Shown in pieces: positions 36,629 through 44,936 of a stretch of 64,000 nucleotides of DNA. The stretch is from Bacteroidales bacterium (lineage in GTDB: Bacteria; Bacteroidota; Bacteroidia; Bacteroidales; P3), in assembly GCA_009785505.1 (NCBI GenBank), contig WQWA01000003.1, positions 53,902 through 117,901 on the forward strand. Reading direction: 5' to 3'. Position 1 is the stretch's first letter, and each line of letters opens with the position of its first letter. The notes under the pieces were generated by a model. That model made no database searches, was not told the origin of the DNA, and worked only from the letters and a program-made list of their open reading frames with translations. The translations under genes were made by a program, and so were the position numbers.

Positions 36629-37732
36629 TTATTGCTTATCACTCTTCAATCCTGCACCACATAGAGGTATTAGGCTATCGCCTTCAAGTACGTGCGAGGC
36701 TGTGTAGCTGAGAAAGGCCGCATAAATAGCGGCAGTGGTATGTTCCACATGAAATCCGTTACAACTAAGCTCCTCGCGAGCCCGCAGTATACCGGCCTCG
36801 GGCGCTGTTATAACGATGCGTTCGCCCGCATAAAAGGTTTGGTCAAGAATTTCTTTTCCGCGCACGGGTTTTCCGATAGCAATACCTTCGGCAAGAGTAG
36901 ATTCGGGTATAATGCTGCGGGGCTGCACGACAGCACCATAAAGCGGGGCACAGTGTTCGGCTTGCACTATAAAAATACGCGGCAGCGCGGCAATACAGAC
37001 GGCGGCATACAACTCGTTCAAAGCAAGCTGAACACCAAAAAGCAGCGTGCCGTTGCCCACCGGAATAAACAAATTGTCGGGAATTCGTCCCAGCTGTTCA
37101 AAAATTTCGTATATAAATGTTTTTGTTCCTTGATAAAACATAGGGTTGTAAGCATGCCCGGCATAATAAAGCCCTTCGTCGTGTGCTTTTTTTCGGCAGG
37201 CATCGGCGGTTTCGTCACGGCTGCCGGCAACAACCGTGCAGGTTGCTCCATGTGCCTCAATCATCTTGATTTTGGAGGGGGAAGTGCCTCTCGGTACAAA
37301 TATTTCACAGCCAATACCGGCACGAGCACAATAAGCTGCTACCGCATTACCGGCATTGCCGCTTGAATCCAGCACAACATTTTTCACACCGATGGTTTTG
37401 CAAAGCCAAATGAGTGTTGCCGCGCCTCGATCTTTGAAAGAAAGAGTGGGCATTGCGTAGTCAAGTTTGAACCTAAGATCTCCCGTGTGTTTTTTCTGGT
37501 AACTCACGGTTGCCGTCATTCCTTCGCCCAAACTTATACCCCGCCACGTTTCGCCTAAAGGCGGCATAAAGGCACGGTAGCGAAATATGCTCCATTCGTC
37601 CGGATCTATCAGTTTGGGATCATATTTTGGAGGGGTGAAGTCCAGCCGGAAAAGTCCACCACAATCACAAAAACCCTTACGAGTACTCATCGGGGCAGTA
37701 TCGCCGCATATATAGCACTTAAATTGTGACAT
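36629..37732 (-). CDS. thrC: Threonine synthase-like PLP enzyme
   Basis: 367 residues from ATG 37732 (MSQFKCYICGD). The N terminus has a zinc-ribbon-like CYICG...CDCGG pair. The PLP Lys is in LSFKDRGAA near residue 110, the phosphate-binding loop is SSGNAGNAVAAY, and the C-terminal end is PLCGAGLKSDKQ. Threonine synthase converts O-phosphohomoserine to threonine. By eye the gene is richer in GC than its neighbours (for example around 36950-37020), so it may have been acquired. -7 box TATCTTTG at complement 37745-37752. Confidence 0.82.
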   Translation of the reverse strand: MSQFKCYICGDTAPMSTRKGFCDCGGLFRLDFTPPKYDPKLIDPDEWSIFRYRAFMPPLGETWRGISLGEGMTATVSYQKKHTGDLRFKLDYAMPTLSFKDRGAATLIWLCKTIGVKNVVLDSSGNAGNAVAAYCARAGIGCEIFVPRGTSPSKIKMIEAHGATCTVVAGSRDETADACRKKAHDEGLYYAGHAYNPMFYQGTKTFIYEIFEQLGRIPDNLFIPVGNGTLLFGVQLALNELYAAVCIAALPRIFIVQAEHCAPLYGAVVQPRSIIPESTLAEGIAIGKPVRGKEILDQTFYAGERIVITAPEAGILRAREELSCNGFHVEHTTAAIYAAFLSYTASHVLEGDSLIPLCGAGLKSDKQ

Positions 37733-37826
37733 GATATTTTTTTGCAAAGATACGAAAAAAAAGGGACAAAAGCCAAAACAAAAAACCTCAACGTTTTGCA
37801 ATACAAATTGTTGAGGTCTAATGCCG

Positions 37827-37899
37827 TGGGAGCACAGGGATTCGAACCCTGGACCCCATCCTTAAAAGGGATGTGCTCTACCTGCTGAGCTATGCGCCC
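37827..37899 (-). tRNA. tRNA-Lys (TTT)
   Basis: 73 nt on the minus strand. Anticodon stem CATCC/GGATG with loop CTTTTAA; TTT is the complement of 37864-37866. D-arm AGCTCAGCAGGTAGAGC, T-arm CAGGGTTCGAATCCCTG. The acceptor stem GGGCGCA / TGCTCCC has a C-U mismatch at position 4-69. CCA is not encoded. Confidence 0.92.
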
Positions 37900-37970
37900 G
37901 CCTTTCCTAAAAAAGGACTGCAAAATTACAAAAAAAAATCGAAATAACCAAATTTTTACAAAAAAAATCG

Positions 37971-37978
37971 TATCTTTG
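37971..37978 (+). promoter_or_regulatory. -7 element of the DegT-type aminotransferase gene
   Basis: TATCTTTG, 26 nt before the ATG at 38005. Confidence 0.7.
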
Positions 37979-38004
37979 CAAGCAGAAACTAAAAAACCAC
38001 AGGC

Positions 38005-39132
38005 ATGAAATCTATTCAAATGGTTGACCTGAAAAGTCAATACCAACACATCAAAACCGAAATAGACAACGGCATTCAAGACGTTTTAGATTCTTGTGCT
38101 TTTATCAACGGTCCAGCAGTAAAACGATTTCAAGAAAATTTAGAAAAATATCTTGGTGTAAAACATGTGATTCCGTGTGCCAACGGAACAGATGCCTTGC
38201 AGGTTGCTTTAATGACCCTCGGCTTGAAGCCCGGCGACGAGGTTATTACAACCTCTTTTACATTTGTTGCAACGGCAGAGGTTATCGCCCTATTGGGATT
38301 AACACCCGTTTTGATAGATGTGGAACCCGACACATTCAACATGGACTTAAATGCTCTCGAAAAAGCAATTACGCCGAAAACCAAAGCGATAATTCCCGTG
38401 CATTTGTTCGGACAATCCTGCGACATGGAAGTGATTATGAACTTGGCAAAAAAGCATAATTTATTTGTGATTGAAGATGCCTGCCAATCCATTGGTGCAG
38501 ATTTTATTTTTTCAGACGGCCGCAGACAAAAAACAGGAACAATCGGAGATATCGGCTGCACATCTTTTTTTCCTTCGAAAAATCTCGGCTGTTATGGCGA
38601 CGGCGGTGCGTTATTTACGAATGATGATACCCTTGCCGAAAAACTTCGCGTTATTGCAAATCACGGCATGAAAGTACGTTATTATCACGATGAAATCGGT
38701 GTAAATTCTCGATTAGACAGCATTCAAGCCGTAGTTTTAGATGCCAAACTCAAACATTTGGACACATACAATGCCAATCGTGCAAAAGCCGCGGACTACT
38801 ATTCTTCGGCATTTTCAAAGTGCGATAAACTGACTGTTCCTGTAAAGGCAAAAAATTCTACACACGTTTGGCATCAGTATACGTTGCAACTGCACGAAAC
38901 TGTGAATCGCGGCGAACTCATCGAACACCTTGCCGACAAAGGCATTCCGGCGATGATTTACTATCCCGTTCCGCTTCATCAGCAAAAAGCCTATCTTGAT
39001 CCGCGCTACAAAGACGGCGATTTTCCGATTTCCGAAAAATTAGCGAAAACCGTACTTAGTCTGCCCATGCATTCAGAGTTGACGGAAGAACAGTTGGCCT
39101 ATATCACAAGTGCTGTACTTGAAAAAGTATGA
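38005..39132 (+). CDS. DegT/DnrJ/EryC1-type sugar aminotransferase (WbpE-like)
   Basis: 375 residues. PLP enzyme: CANGTDALQVALMTLGLKPG, the Asp region VIEDACQSIGA, and the catalytic Lys in SFFPSKNLGCYGDGGA, followed by YNSRLDSIQA-type dimer contacts (VNSRLDSIQAVVL). It aminates 3- or 4-keto nucleotide sugars using glutamate. The sequence pattern is closest to WbpE-type 3-keto UDP-GlcNAcA aminotransferases, which would fit the UDP-HexNAc dehydrogenase at the start of the window, but the two are 37 kb apart. Monocistronic by context. Confidence 0.9.
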   Translation: MKSIQMVDLKSQYQHIKTEIDNGIQDVLDSCAFINGPAVKRFQENLEKYLGVKHVIPCANGTDALQVALMTLGLKPGDEVITTSFTFVATAEVIALLGLTPVLIDVEPDTFNMDLNALEKAITPKTKAIIPVHLFGQSCDMEVIMNLAKKHNLFVIEDACQSIGADFIFSDGRRQKTGTIGDIGCTSFFPSKNLGCYGDGGALFTNDDTLAEKLRVIANHGMKVRYYHDEIGVNSRLDSIQAVVLDAKLKHLDTYNANRAKAADYYSSAFSKCDKLTVPVKAKNSTHVWHQYTLQLHETVNRGELIEHLADKGIPAMIYYPVPLHQQKAYLDPRYKDGDFPISEKLAKTVLSLPMHSELTEEQLAYITSAVLEKV

Positions 39133-39136
39133 AAGT

Positions 39137-40294
39137 TTACAGTCCGGCATAACGCTTGACATCCGCATCGGAAATGGTTTTGTCGCAAAGAATCACCAAG
39201 CGTTCAACAACGTTTCTAAGCTCTCTTATATTTCCTGTCCAAGTGCGTTTTGAAAGTTCTTGCAACGCTTTTTCGGAAATAGACAACTTCGGCTTTCCTT
39301 GATTTTTACAAATTTCATTGATAAAATGGTTGACCAGCTCAGGTAAATCGCTTATGCGGGAATTTAGATTGGGAAGTTTTAAAATAATCACGGAAATTCT
39401 GTGAAAAAGATCTTCGCGAAATTTTCCGGCAGCAATTTCAGCGGTCAAATCCTTGTTGGTTGCAGCAATAACTCTTACATTGACGGAAATATCCTTTTCG
39501 CCACCCACTCGAGTGATCTTATTTTCTTGAAGTGCCCGCAAAACTTTGGCTTGCGCCGAAAGACTCATGTCGCCGATTTCGTCCAAAAACAACGTTCCCC
39601 CGTCAGCTTGTTCGAAAAATCCTTTGCGTTGTTTGATTGCAGACGTAAACGAGCCTTTTTCATGACCAAAAAGTTCGCTTTCGATCAATTCCGAGGGAAT
39701 TGCCGCACAATTCACTTCGATAAGCGGATGATTTGCCCGCAGACTATGGTTGTGGATTCGGCGGGCCAAAAGTTCTTTTCCGGTACCGTTTTCGCCGCAA
39801 ATCAGCACACGTGCTTCCGTTGGAGCTACCTTGTCGGCCATTTCCAAAATGGTTTTCATTTCAGGGCTGCTGCCGATAATTTCATCGGATTTTTGAATTT
39901 TAGTTTTCAAAATTTTAGTTTCCGCAACCAGGTTTTTTTTCTCTAAAGCGTGGCGAACGCTAACGAGCAAACGGTTTAAGTCGGGCGGTTTTTCGATGAA
40001 ATCGTAAGCGCCTTTTTTCAAGGCATCAACCGCAGTATCAATGGTTCCGTGTCCGGAAATCATGATTATTGGTGTGTCTGTGAGAGTTTTGGCGCGTTCC
40101 AAAAATTCTATGCCGTCCATTTTCGGCATTTTAATGTCGCAAAAAATCACATCAAAAGTCTTGTTTTTCAAAATTTCAAGGGCTTCTGTTGCTGTTTCTG
40201 CTTCTTCGATGTTGTAATTTTCATACTCCAAAATATCGCGAAGACTTGTCCGAACAGCACGTTCATCGTCTATGATTAGTATTTTTTGAGACAC
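39137..40294 (-). CDS. NtrC-type response regulator without DNA-binding domain
   Basis: 385 residues from GTG 40294 (SQKILIIDDERAV). A TTG further upstream lies inside the promoter -7 box and cannot be used. Receiver domain residues 1-120 with phospho-acceptor Asp in VIFCDIKMPKMDG. AAA+ domain with Walker A GENGTGKE, Walker B GGTLFLDEIGD and Arg finger region FREDLFHRIS. The sigma-54 contact loop reads GSFTSA in place of GAFTGA. The protein stops at DADVKRYAGL with no Fis-type helix-turn-helix. RpoN is encoded 8 kb away. It likely activates sigma-54 promoters from solution. Confidence 0.9.
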   Translation of the reverse strand: MSQKILIIDDERAVRTSLRDILEYENYNIEEAETATEALEILKNKTFDVIFCDIKMPKMDGIEFLERAKTLTDTPIIMISGHGTIDTAVDALKKGAYDFIEKPPDLNRLLVSVRHALEKKNLVAETKILKTKIQKSDEIIGSSPEMKTILEMADKVAPTEARVLICGENGTGKELLARRIHNHSLRANHPLIEVNCAAIPSELIESELFGHEKGSFTSAIKQRKGFFEQADGGTLFLDEIGDMSLSAQAKVLRALQENKITRVGGEKDISVNVRVIAATNKDLTAEIAAGKFREDLFHRISVIILKLPNLNSRISDLPELVNHFINEICKNQGKPKLSISEKALQELSKRTWTGNIRELRNVVERLVILCDKTISDADVKRYAGL

Positions 40295-40316
40295 GGCAAA
40301 TGTAAAATATATCGGC

Positions 40317-40324
40317 AAAGATAC
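40317..40324 (-). promoter_or_regulatory. -7 element of the NtrC-type regulator
   Basis: TATCTTTG on the minus strand, 22 nt before the GTG start. Confidence 0.65.
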
Positions 40325-40664
40325 GAAAAAAAACGCTACATCACAAATTTTGTCAAAAACAACCTAATCAGCCGGCACACGCAAGGCAGATACAAAAAAT
40401 AGTTTTCCGCAACCGTAGCGAAGCGGAGCTCTGCTGGCGTGGACATCCGCACCGGCAAGGTTTTAATGCAAAAATCCAATTCAACAGTTTTCGATTTTCA
40501 ACACCTGTTAATATCTGCATTTGCCTGATGGCAGTTTGATTGAGTTTCGTATAAAAAATTCTTAAAAAATGTTAAATTGTTGAAAACTTTCTGAAATTGT
40601 TAATCGCCTAATAGAATTTCCCCAAAATTTTAGCTCTTTATGTGTGTAATTCATTTTTTTTTTG
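40325..40664. other. Intergenic stretch
   Basis: About 340 bp between divergent promoters. AT-rich except for a GC-richer patch at 40407-40460 (GCAACCGTAGCGAAGCGG and following). The patch resembles a worn repeat but has no copy I could find in the window. No gene or RNA recognised. Confidence 0.4.
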
Positions 40665-40672
40665 TATCTTTG
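40665..40672 (+). promoter_or_regulatory. -7 element of the OmpA/TPR lipoprotein gene
   Basis: TATCTTTG, 53 nt before the ATG at 40726. Confidence 0.65.
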
Positions 40673-40725
40673 CGTGCCGTATTGTGGGTAATACGAAAAA
40701 AATAAACATAAATAACACCGAAAAA

Positions 40726-42564
40726 ATGATGAAAAAGCTCTTTTTAAAAATCTTTGCAGTACTTGCTGTTGCAGGTGTTTTGGCGACAAGTTGTACAAAT
40801 TTGAACAGAATGGTAAGCCAGCATTCGACGGACACTCTATATCTTCAAACACCCGATCCAATGGAAGTCAGTGGCGATGTTGTACGAATTAACATCTCAG
40901 GTTCATTTGCCCCAGATTATTTCCACAGAAGAGCCGCAATGGTTTTTCAACCGGAAATTCAGCACGAAGGCGGAACCGTATTGCTTAGACCGGTAACTTT
41001 GAGAGGTGAGTCCGTAACAGACGTGGAAGGCATGACGATTCCAAGAACCGGAGGACGATTTACATTCTCTGACGAAGTTCCTTTCACCCCCGAACTTGCG
41101 GATGCCGAATTAGTCATAAATCCGGTAGTATTTCCAGCTCGTCGTGCAAGAAGAAATGCTCCGGCTTCAGCAGAAGATGCATTGGCTCTTACAAATGCTC
41201 GTCCGCTTGGAGAAACGCCGATTACCCGAGGTGTAAATACAACATCGCAAATGGTTGATTTTGCTGCGGCAGAGCCTTCGCTAGGAAGTGACAATTACGT
41301 GGCTCCGGACAACCTCCTTCAAAGAATATCTGTTTTCTTCCCTCACAATTCATGGAATTTAAATTTGAATTATGCTACAAACCGCACAGAGCAAGCAAGA
41401 GCTGCAAGAGCTGCAATGGATGAGGCTTTGAGAACAGGAAAAGAAATCGTTTCTGTTTCAATCACAGGATGGGCATCTCCGGAAGGAGAACTGGCCCGCA
41501 ATACCAGATTGGGCGTAGAGCGTTCGAGAGTAGGCGAAAGATTTATCAGAAATGCTTACAGACGTGCGGTTGATGATATGGTAAGAGAGCACAACAGAAA
41601 TCTGCCAAGAGGTGAAAGAAGAGTTACGGCAAGAGATTTGACCCAAACTTTCCCGATAACTGTTGATAACAAAGGCGAAGATTGGGACGGCTTTATGGCC
41701 GCGCTCAGAGCATCGAATGTCCGCGATAGAGACGCTATTCTTCGCGTAATCGAAACAAACACCGACCGTGCACGCCGCGAGCAAGAAATGCGCAACATGG
41801 TCGTGGTTTATCCTGAACTTGAACAAGTAATTCTACCGCCGCTTCGTCGTACGGAAATCGTTGTGGAAATGGTTGTCCCTGCAAGAACTAACGAAGAAAT
41901 TATAGCATTGGCTACTTCAAATCCAAGTGAATTGTCTGTTGAAGAACTTTTATTTGCTGCAACTTTAACACAAGACAGAACGGTTCAAATGCAGATTTTT
42001 GTTTCGGCAACTCAAATTTTCCCTAACGACTGGAGAGGTTTCAATAACATTGCCATGTTGCAAATTCAAGACAGAAACTTCAGTGGTGCTGCAACAAATT
42101 TACAGAGAGCAAACTCTCTTTCACCTAACAACGGTCATGTAATGAACAACCTTGGTGTTGTTGCATTGAACAACGAAGATTTTGACGGTGCAAAAACTCT
42201 TTTCACCAATGCAAGAGAAAGAGGCAATGCTGAAGCCGGTCCGAACTTGGGCAAAATTTTAATCAAAGAGGGCGACTATAACGGAGCTGTAGCGGCGTTT
42301 GGAAACCGTCCGGGAGACTTAAACTTGGCCTTAGCACAAATCCTTTCAGGAGATTTGCCGGGAGCCTCACAAACTTTGGCAGCAGCTCAGGCTTCACCAA
42401 AAGCATTCTATTTGAGAGCAATTGTAGCCGCCCGTCAAAACAACGTAAACGGCGTTGTTTCGAACTTGAGACAGACAAGTGCTGCTTTCAGAACACAGGC
42501 TCGAACCGATGTAGAATTCCGAAACTTTAGAGAAAACGCCGATTTTCAGAATGCTGTGAGATAG
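40726..42564 (+). CDS. Lipoprotein with OmpA-like and TPR regions
   Basis: 612 residues from ATG 40726. Signal peptide ending at a lipobox LATSC, so a lipid-anchored protein. About residues 195-370 resemble the OmpA/MotB peptidoglycan-binding core (RISVFFPHNSWNLN, VSITGWASPEGELARNTRLGVERS), here with an insertion between the halves. About 430-612 are TPR-like (FNNIAMLQIQDRNFSGAATNLQRANSLSPNN, VMNNLGVVALNNEDFDGA). Such proteins are abundant envelope lipoproteins in this phylum. Probably tethers the outer membrane to the cell wall. Confidence 0.82.
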   Translation: MMKKLFLKIFAVLAVAGVLATSCTNLNRMVSQHSTDTLYLQTPDPMEVSGDVVRINISGSFAPDYFHRRAAMVFQPEIQHEGGTVLLRPVTLRGESVTDVEGMTIPRTGGRFTFSDEVPFTPELADAELVINPVVFPARRARRNAPASAEDALALTNARPLGETPITRGVNTTSQMVDFAAAEPSLGSDNYVAPDNLLQRISVFFPHNSWNLNLNYATNRTEQARAARAAMDEALRTGKEIVSVSITGWASPEGELARNTRLGVERSRVGERFIRNAYRRAVDDMVREHNRNLPRGERRVTARDLTQTFPITVDNKGEDWDGFMAALRASNVRDRDAILRVIETNTDRARREQEMRNMVVVYPELEQVILPPLRRTEIVVEMVVPARTNEEIIALATSNPSELSVEELLFAATLTQDRTVQMQIFVSATQIFPNDWRGFNNIAMLQIQDRNFSGAATNLQRANSLSPNNGHVMNNLGVVALNNEDFDGAKTLFTNARERGNAEAGPNLGKILIKEGDYNGAVAAFGNRPGDLNLALAQILSGDLPGASQTLAAAQASPKAFYLRAIVAARQNNVNGVVSNLRQTSAAFRTQARTDVEFRNFRENADFQNAVR

Positions 42565-42621
42565 TAGGAAAACGAAAGATACGAAAAAAGTTAAAGGCTT
42601 GCAAAGTTCAAAAAAATTTCG

Positions 42622-42629
42622 TACCTTTG
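42622..42629 (+). promoter_or_regulatory. -7 element of the histone-like gene
   Basis: TACCTTTG, 31 nt before the ATG at 42661. Confidence 0.65.
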
Positions 42630-42660
42630 CAATGTAATTAATCAAAAAAATTTAGAAAAA

Positions 42661-42834
42661 ATGCAAAAATTAGTAAAAGACATTCAAGCTTGCATCAACA
42701 CGTTCAACGAAAACGTAGAAGCTCACGTAGAAAAAGGTAACAAAGCTGCCGGAGCACGTGCTCGTAAAGCAACTTTGGAGTTGACTAAGTTGTTCAAAGA
42801 ATTTAGAAAAGAATCTATTGAATCTTCGAAGTAA
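42661..42834 (+). CDS. Hc1-like histone H1 family small protein
   Basis: 57 residues. Reads MQKLVKDIQACINTFNENVE, then HVEKGNKAAGARARKATLEL and TKLFKEFRKESIESSK. It matches the short Hc1-type histone-like proteins of Bacteroidota: a helical body with KAAGARARKATLELTKLFKEFR, rich in Lys and Arg. It probably binds DNA and compacts the nucleoid. It has its own promoter and is closed by a GC-rich hairpin, so it is a single-gene unit. No introduced stop or frame change. Confidence 0.85.
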   Translation: MQKLVKDIQACINTFNENVEAHVEKGNKAAGARARKATLELTKLFKEFRKESIESSK

Positions 42835-42842
42835 TTTTCATG

Positions 42843-42870
42843 GGGCGGGTTTACACCCGCCCTTACTTTT
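42843..42870. terminator. GC-rich hairpin between convergent genes
   Basis: GGGCGGGT TTAC ACCCGCCC followed by TTACTTTTTA. It serves the histone-like gene on the plus strand and may also end the convergent folK-dnk gene. Confidence 0.75.
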
Positions 42871-44057
42871 TATATCTCGTCGTTGATTTGCAAGTTCCGA
42901 ATGGAAACACCCGGCGGATAATTTTCTTGCAGTAAACCTAAAATTTTGTAATAGTCTTTGGGGTTGCTCACAAAGTCAAGATCGTTGACATCAATAATCA
43001 AAACTCGCCGGCTATCCGTGGATTTAAAGTGTTCCAAATAGCCGTCCTGAAGATTAGACAAATAATCTAATTCGATGTTTTGCTCGTAGTCGCGCCCGCG
43101 CTTGACGATGTTTTGCTTCAGTTTTTCCGGCGAAGCATAAAGATAGACCAACAAGTCCGGTTTGGGCAATTGTGCAAAAATGATGTGAAAAAGCTTGGAA
43201 TATAGCGAAAAAACATCTTCCGATAGTGTATTTCCGGCGAAAATCAACGATTTTTCAGTAATATAATCCGAAACTACCATATCGTGGAATAAATCCGGTG
43301 CAGGCAAATGTTCTTGCAGTTGATGAAAACGTTCTGCCATGAATGAAAGTTCGACCGGAAAAGCGTATTTTTCTTGATCTTCGTAGAATTTCGGCAGAAA
43401 TGGATTTTCGGCAAAGCTTTCCAAAACCAGCTTTGCATTAAATGTTTCTGAGAGCATGCCTGCCAGCGTGGTTTTTCCGACACCGATTACACCTTCGATT
43501 GCAATATAGGGATATTTCGGGCGTTTTGAGAAGTCTAAAAAATACTCAACAATACCTTCATCTTCGCAGATTTTCAAAAGTTGTGATGTTGTTTTTTTCA
43601 AAATCGGATGCATAAAATCCGGAGCAATGTCATTAAGAGGCATCAAAACAAATCTTCGCTCTTGTAAGTGTTTATGCGGGATTTCGAGATTATCCGTTTG
43701 AATAATTTCGTTGTCGAAGTATAAAATATCAATGTCTATTGTTCGGGATTCGTACCCTTCGACAGGCTCAGGGTTCGTGCCACAACGGGCGTTGAGCTTG
43801 TCGAAACGCACACGTCCGAGCTCCGTTTCGATGTTGAAAATTTTATTTAAAACCTCTTCAGCGGAAAGTGATGTTTCGCAACGAATTGCTTGATTGTAGA
43901 ACCAATCCTCGCTTTCAAAGCCCCACGGTTCCGAACGATAAATTGGTGATGAGTTCAAAATCCTGCCAATGTGTTCAATAATCAAAACCCTTGATTTTTC
44001 AAGCATTTCTAAAGATTTTCCGGAGTTGGAGCCCAAAATTAAAAAAACGGAAGACAT
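42870..44057 (-). CDS. folK: FolK-deoxynucleoside kinase fusion
   Basis: 395 residues in two domains. 1-165 is 6-hydroxymethyl-7,8-dihydropterin pyrophosphokinase: FLILGSNSGK, PIYRSEPWGF, SRTIDIDILYFDNE and PHKHLQERRFVLMPL. 180-385 is a deoxynucleoside kinase with P-loop IEGVIGVGKTT at about 187-197, LSFMAERFHQL, the DRS-like SDYITEKSLIF and the lid KRGRDYEQ. It links folate synthesis to deoxynucleoside salvage; the fusion is known in Bacteroidota. Residues about 85-101 (FDKLNARCGTNPEPVEG) are an in-frame palindromic-repeat insertion just before the SRTIDIDI catalytic loop. Confidence 0.93.
   Translation of the reverse strand: MSSVFLILGSNSGKSLEMLEKSRVLIIEHIGRILNSSPIYRSEPWGFESEDWFYNQAIRCETSLSAEEVLNKIFNIETELGRVRFDKLNARCGTNPEPVEGYESRTIDIDILYFDNEIIQTDNLEIPHKHLQERRFVLMPLNDIAPDFMHPILKKTTSQLLKICEDEGIVEYFLDFSKRPKYPYIAIEGVIGVGKTTLAGMLSETFNAKLVLESFAENPFLPKFYEDQEKYAFPVELSFMAERFHQLQEHLPAPDLFHDMVVSDYITEKSLIFAGNTLSEDVFSLYSKLFHIIFAQLPKPDLLVYLYASPEKLKQNIVKRGRDYEQNIELDYLSNLQDGYLEHFKSTDSRRVLIIDVNDLDFVSNPKDYYKILGLLQENYPPGVSIRNLQINDEI
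43758..43805. repeat. Palindromic repeat TTCGAC...GCTCA, copy inside folK-dnk
   Basis: TTCGACAGGCTCA at 43758-43770 pairs with TGAGCTTGTCGAA at 43793-43805, with one G-T pair. Inserted in frame in the FolK domain. Confidence 0.85.
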
Positions 44058-44111
44058 TCAAAAAATTTTTACAAAGATACAAATTTTTGTGCATAATTCA
44101 AATTTTTTTTG

Positions 44112-44119
44112 TATCTTTG
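44112..44119 (+). promoter_or_regulatory. -7 element of tRNA-His
   Basis: TATCTTTG, 15 nt before the tRNA. Confidence 0.7.
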
Positions 44120-44134
44120 CACTTCGAAAAAAAC

Positions 44135-44209
44135 GGTGATTGTAGCTCAGTTGGTTAGAGCATCAGATTGTGGTTCTGAGGGTCGTGGGTTCGAGTCCCA
44201 TCATTCACC
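44135..44209 (+). tRNA. tRNA-His (GTG)
   Basis: 75 nt including the encoded G-1 (44135) opposite C73, the identity pair of tRNA-His. Anticodon stem TCAGA/TCTGA with loop TTGTGGT, so GTG. D-arm AGCTCAGTTGGTTAGAGC, T-arm GTGGGTTCGAGTCCCAT. Acceptor GTGATTG / CATTCAC has a U-U mismatch at 5-68. Confidence 0.93.
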
Positions 44210-44217
44210 CAAGATTA

Positions 44218-44246
44218 AAGCCGGTTTAATTTAAACCGGCTTTAAT
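44218..44246 (+). terminator. Terminator after tRNA-His
   Basis: AAAGCCGGTTTAA / TTTAAACCGGCTTT near-perfect stem followed by AATT; the T run is short. Confidence 0.7.
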
Positions 44247-44333
44247 TCAAAACAAGGTTAGAGCATTAAGTAATTTCAAATAAAATCAAACAACTAAAAA
44301 CCTCGCGAAGTATAGGCTAATCGTTAAAAAAAA

Positions 44334-44870
44334 ATGAAAAATTTAGTGAAAGTTGCGATCATAGCAATCGCATTAAGCACAAGTTTTGCGGCTAACGCTC
44401 AACAAGGTCAAATGGCTGCCGGTGCTAATTTGTTTATCGGTGGAAGTAATGAAACGTTTTTCGGACTTGGAGTAAAATTCCAATACAACGTAACCGATCC
44501 GATTCGCTTGGAAGGTTCGTTTTTGTGGTTTTTTCCAAAAACAGAAACAGTTCCGGGGTTTCCACCTCTAATTCCATCGCAAGATGTATCTCGCAATATA
44601 TGGGATCTTAGTGTAAACGCTCATTATCTTTTTCCTATATCTGGTACCCAACTTACAATATATCCGTTGGCGGGATTAGGATGGTTCGGTGCTAGATCTA
44701 GCATTGGTGGTACAAATATAGGTGCAAGTCGTTTTGGTTTTAATCTTGGTGGCGGAGTAGACTTTCCTATCACAGAAACAATAATTCTTAACTTTGAGGC
44801 AAGATATAAACTTGTTAGCAACTGGGACAATCCTTATTTTATTGGAATTGGAGCCGCTTTCAGATTCTAA
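44334..44870 (+). CDS. Small outer-membrane beta-barrel protein
   Basis: 178 residues. Signal peptide 1-22 (VKVAIIAIALSTSFAANAQQ). The remainder is an OmpX/OmpW-like eight-strand pattern: GANLFIGGSNETFFGLGVKF, DLSVNAHYLFPI, IYPLAGLGWFGA, FGFNLGGGVDFPI, and a C-terminal Phe in GIGAAFRF that suits BAM recognition. No TAnnTTTG box is clear immediately upstream. It may depend on read-through past tRNA-His or on a weak promoter. A strong terminator follows. Confidence 0.85.
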   Translation: MKNLVKVAIIAIALSTSFAANAQQGQMAAGANLFIGGSNETFFGLGVKFQYNVTDPIRLEGSFLWFFPKTETVPGFPPLIPSQDVSRNIWDLSVNAHYLFPISGTQLTIYPLAGLGWFGARSSIGGTNIGASRFGFNLGGGVDFPITETIILNFEARYKLVSNWDNPYFIGIGAAFRF

Positions 44871-44894
44871 AACAAAAATCATGAAAAAAGTAGA

Positions 44895-44927
44895 AGGCTG
44901 TCTCTGTTTTGAGACAGCCTTTTTTTG
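44895..44927 (+). terminator. Terminator after the outer-membrane protein gene
   Basis: AGGCTGTCTC TGTTTT GAGACAGCCT followed by seven T. Confidence 0.9.
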
Positions 44928-44936
44928 TGCTATTTA

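Noticed and set aside
40295..40318. Longer NtrC-type start at 40318
   Set aside because: That codon (TTG) lies inside the TATCTTTG promoter box, so it is not transcribed; GTG 40294 directly precedes the receiver domain.
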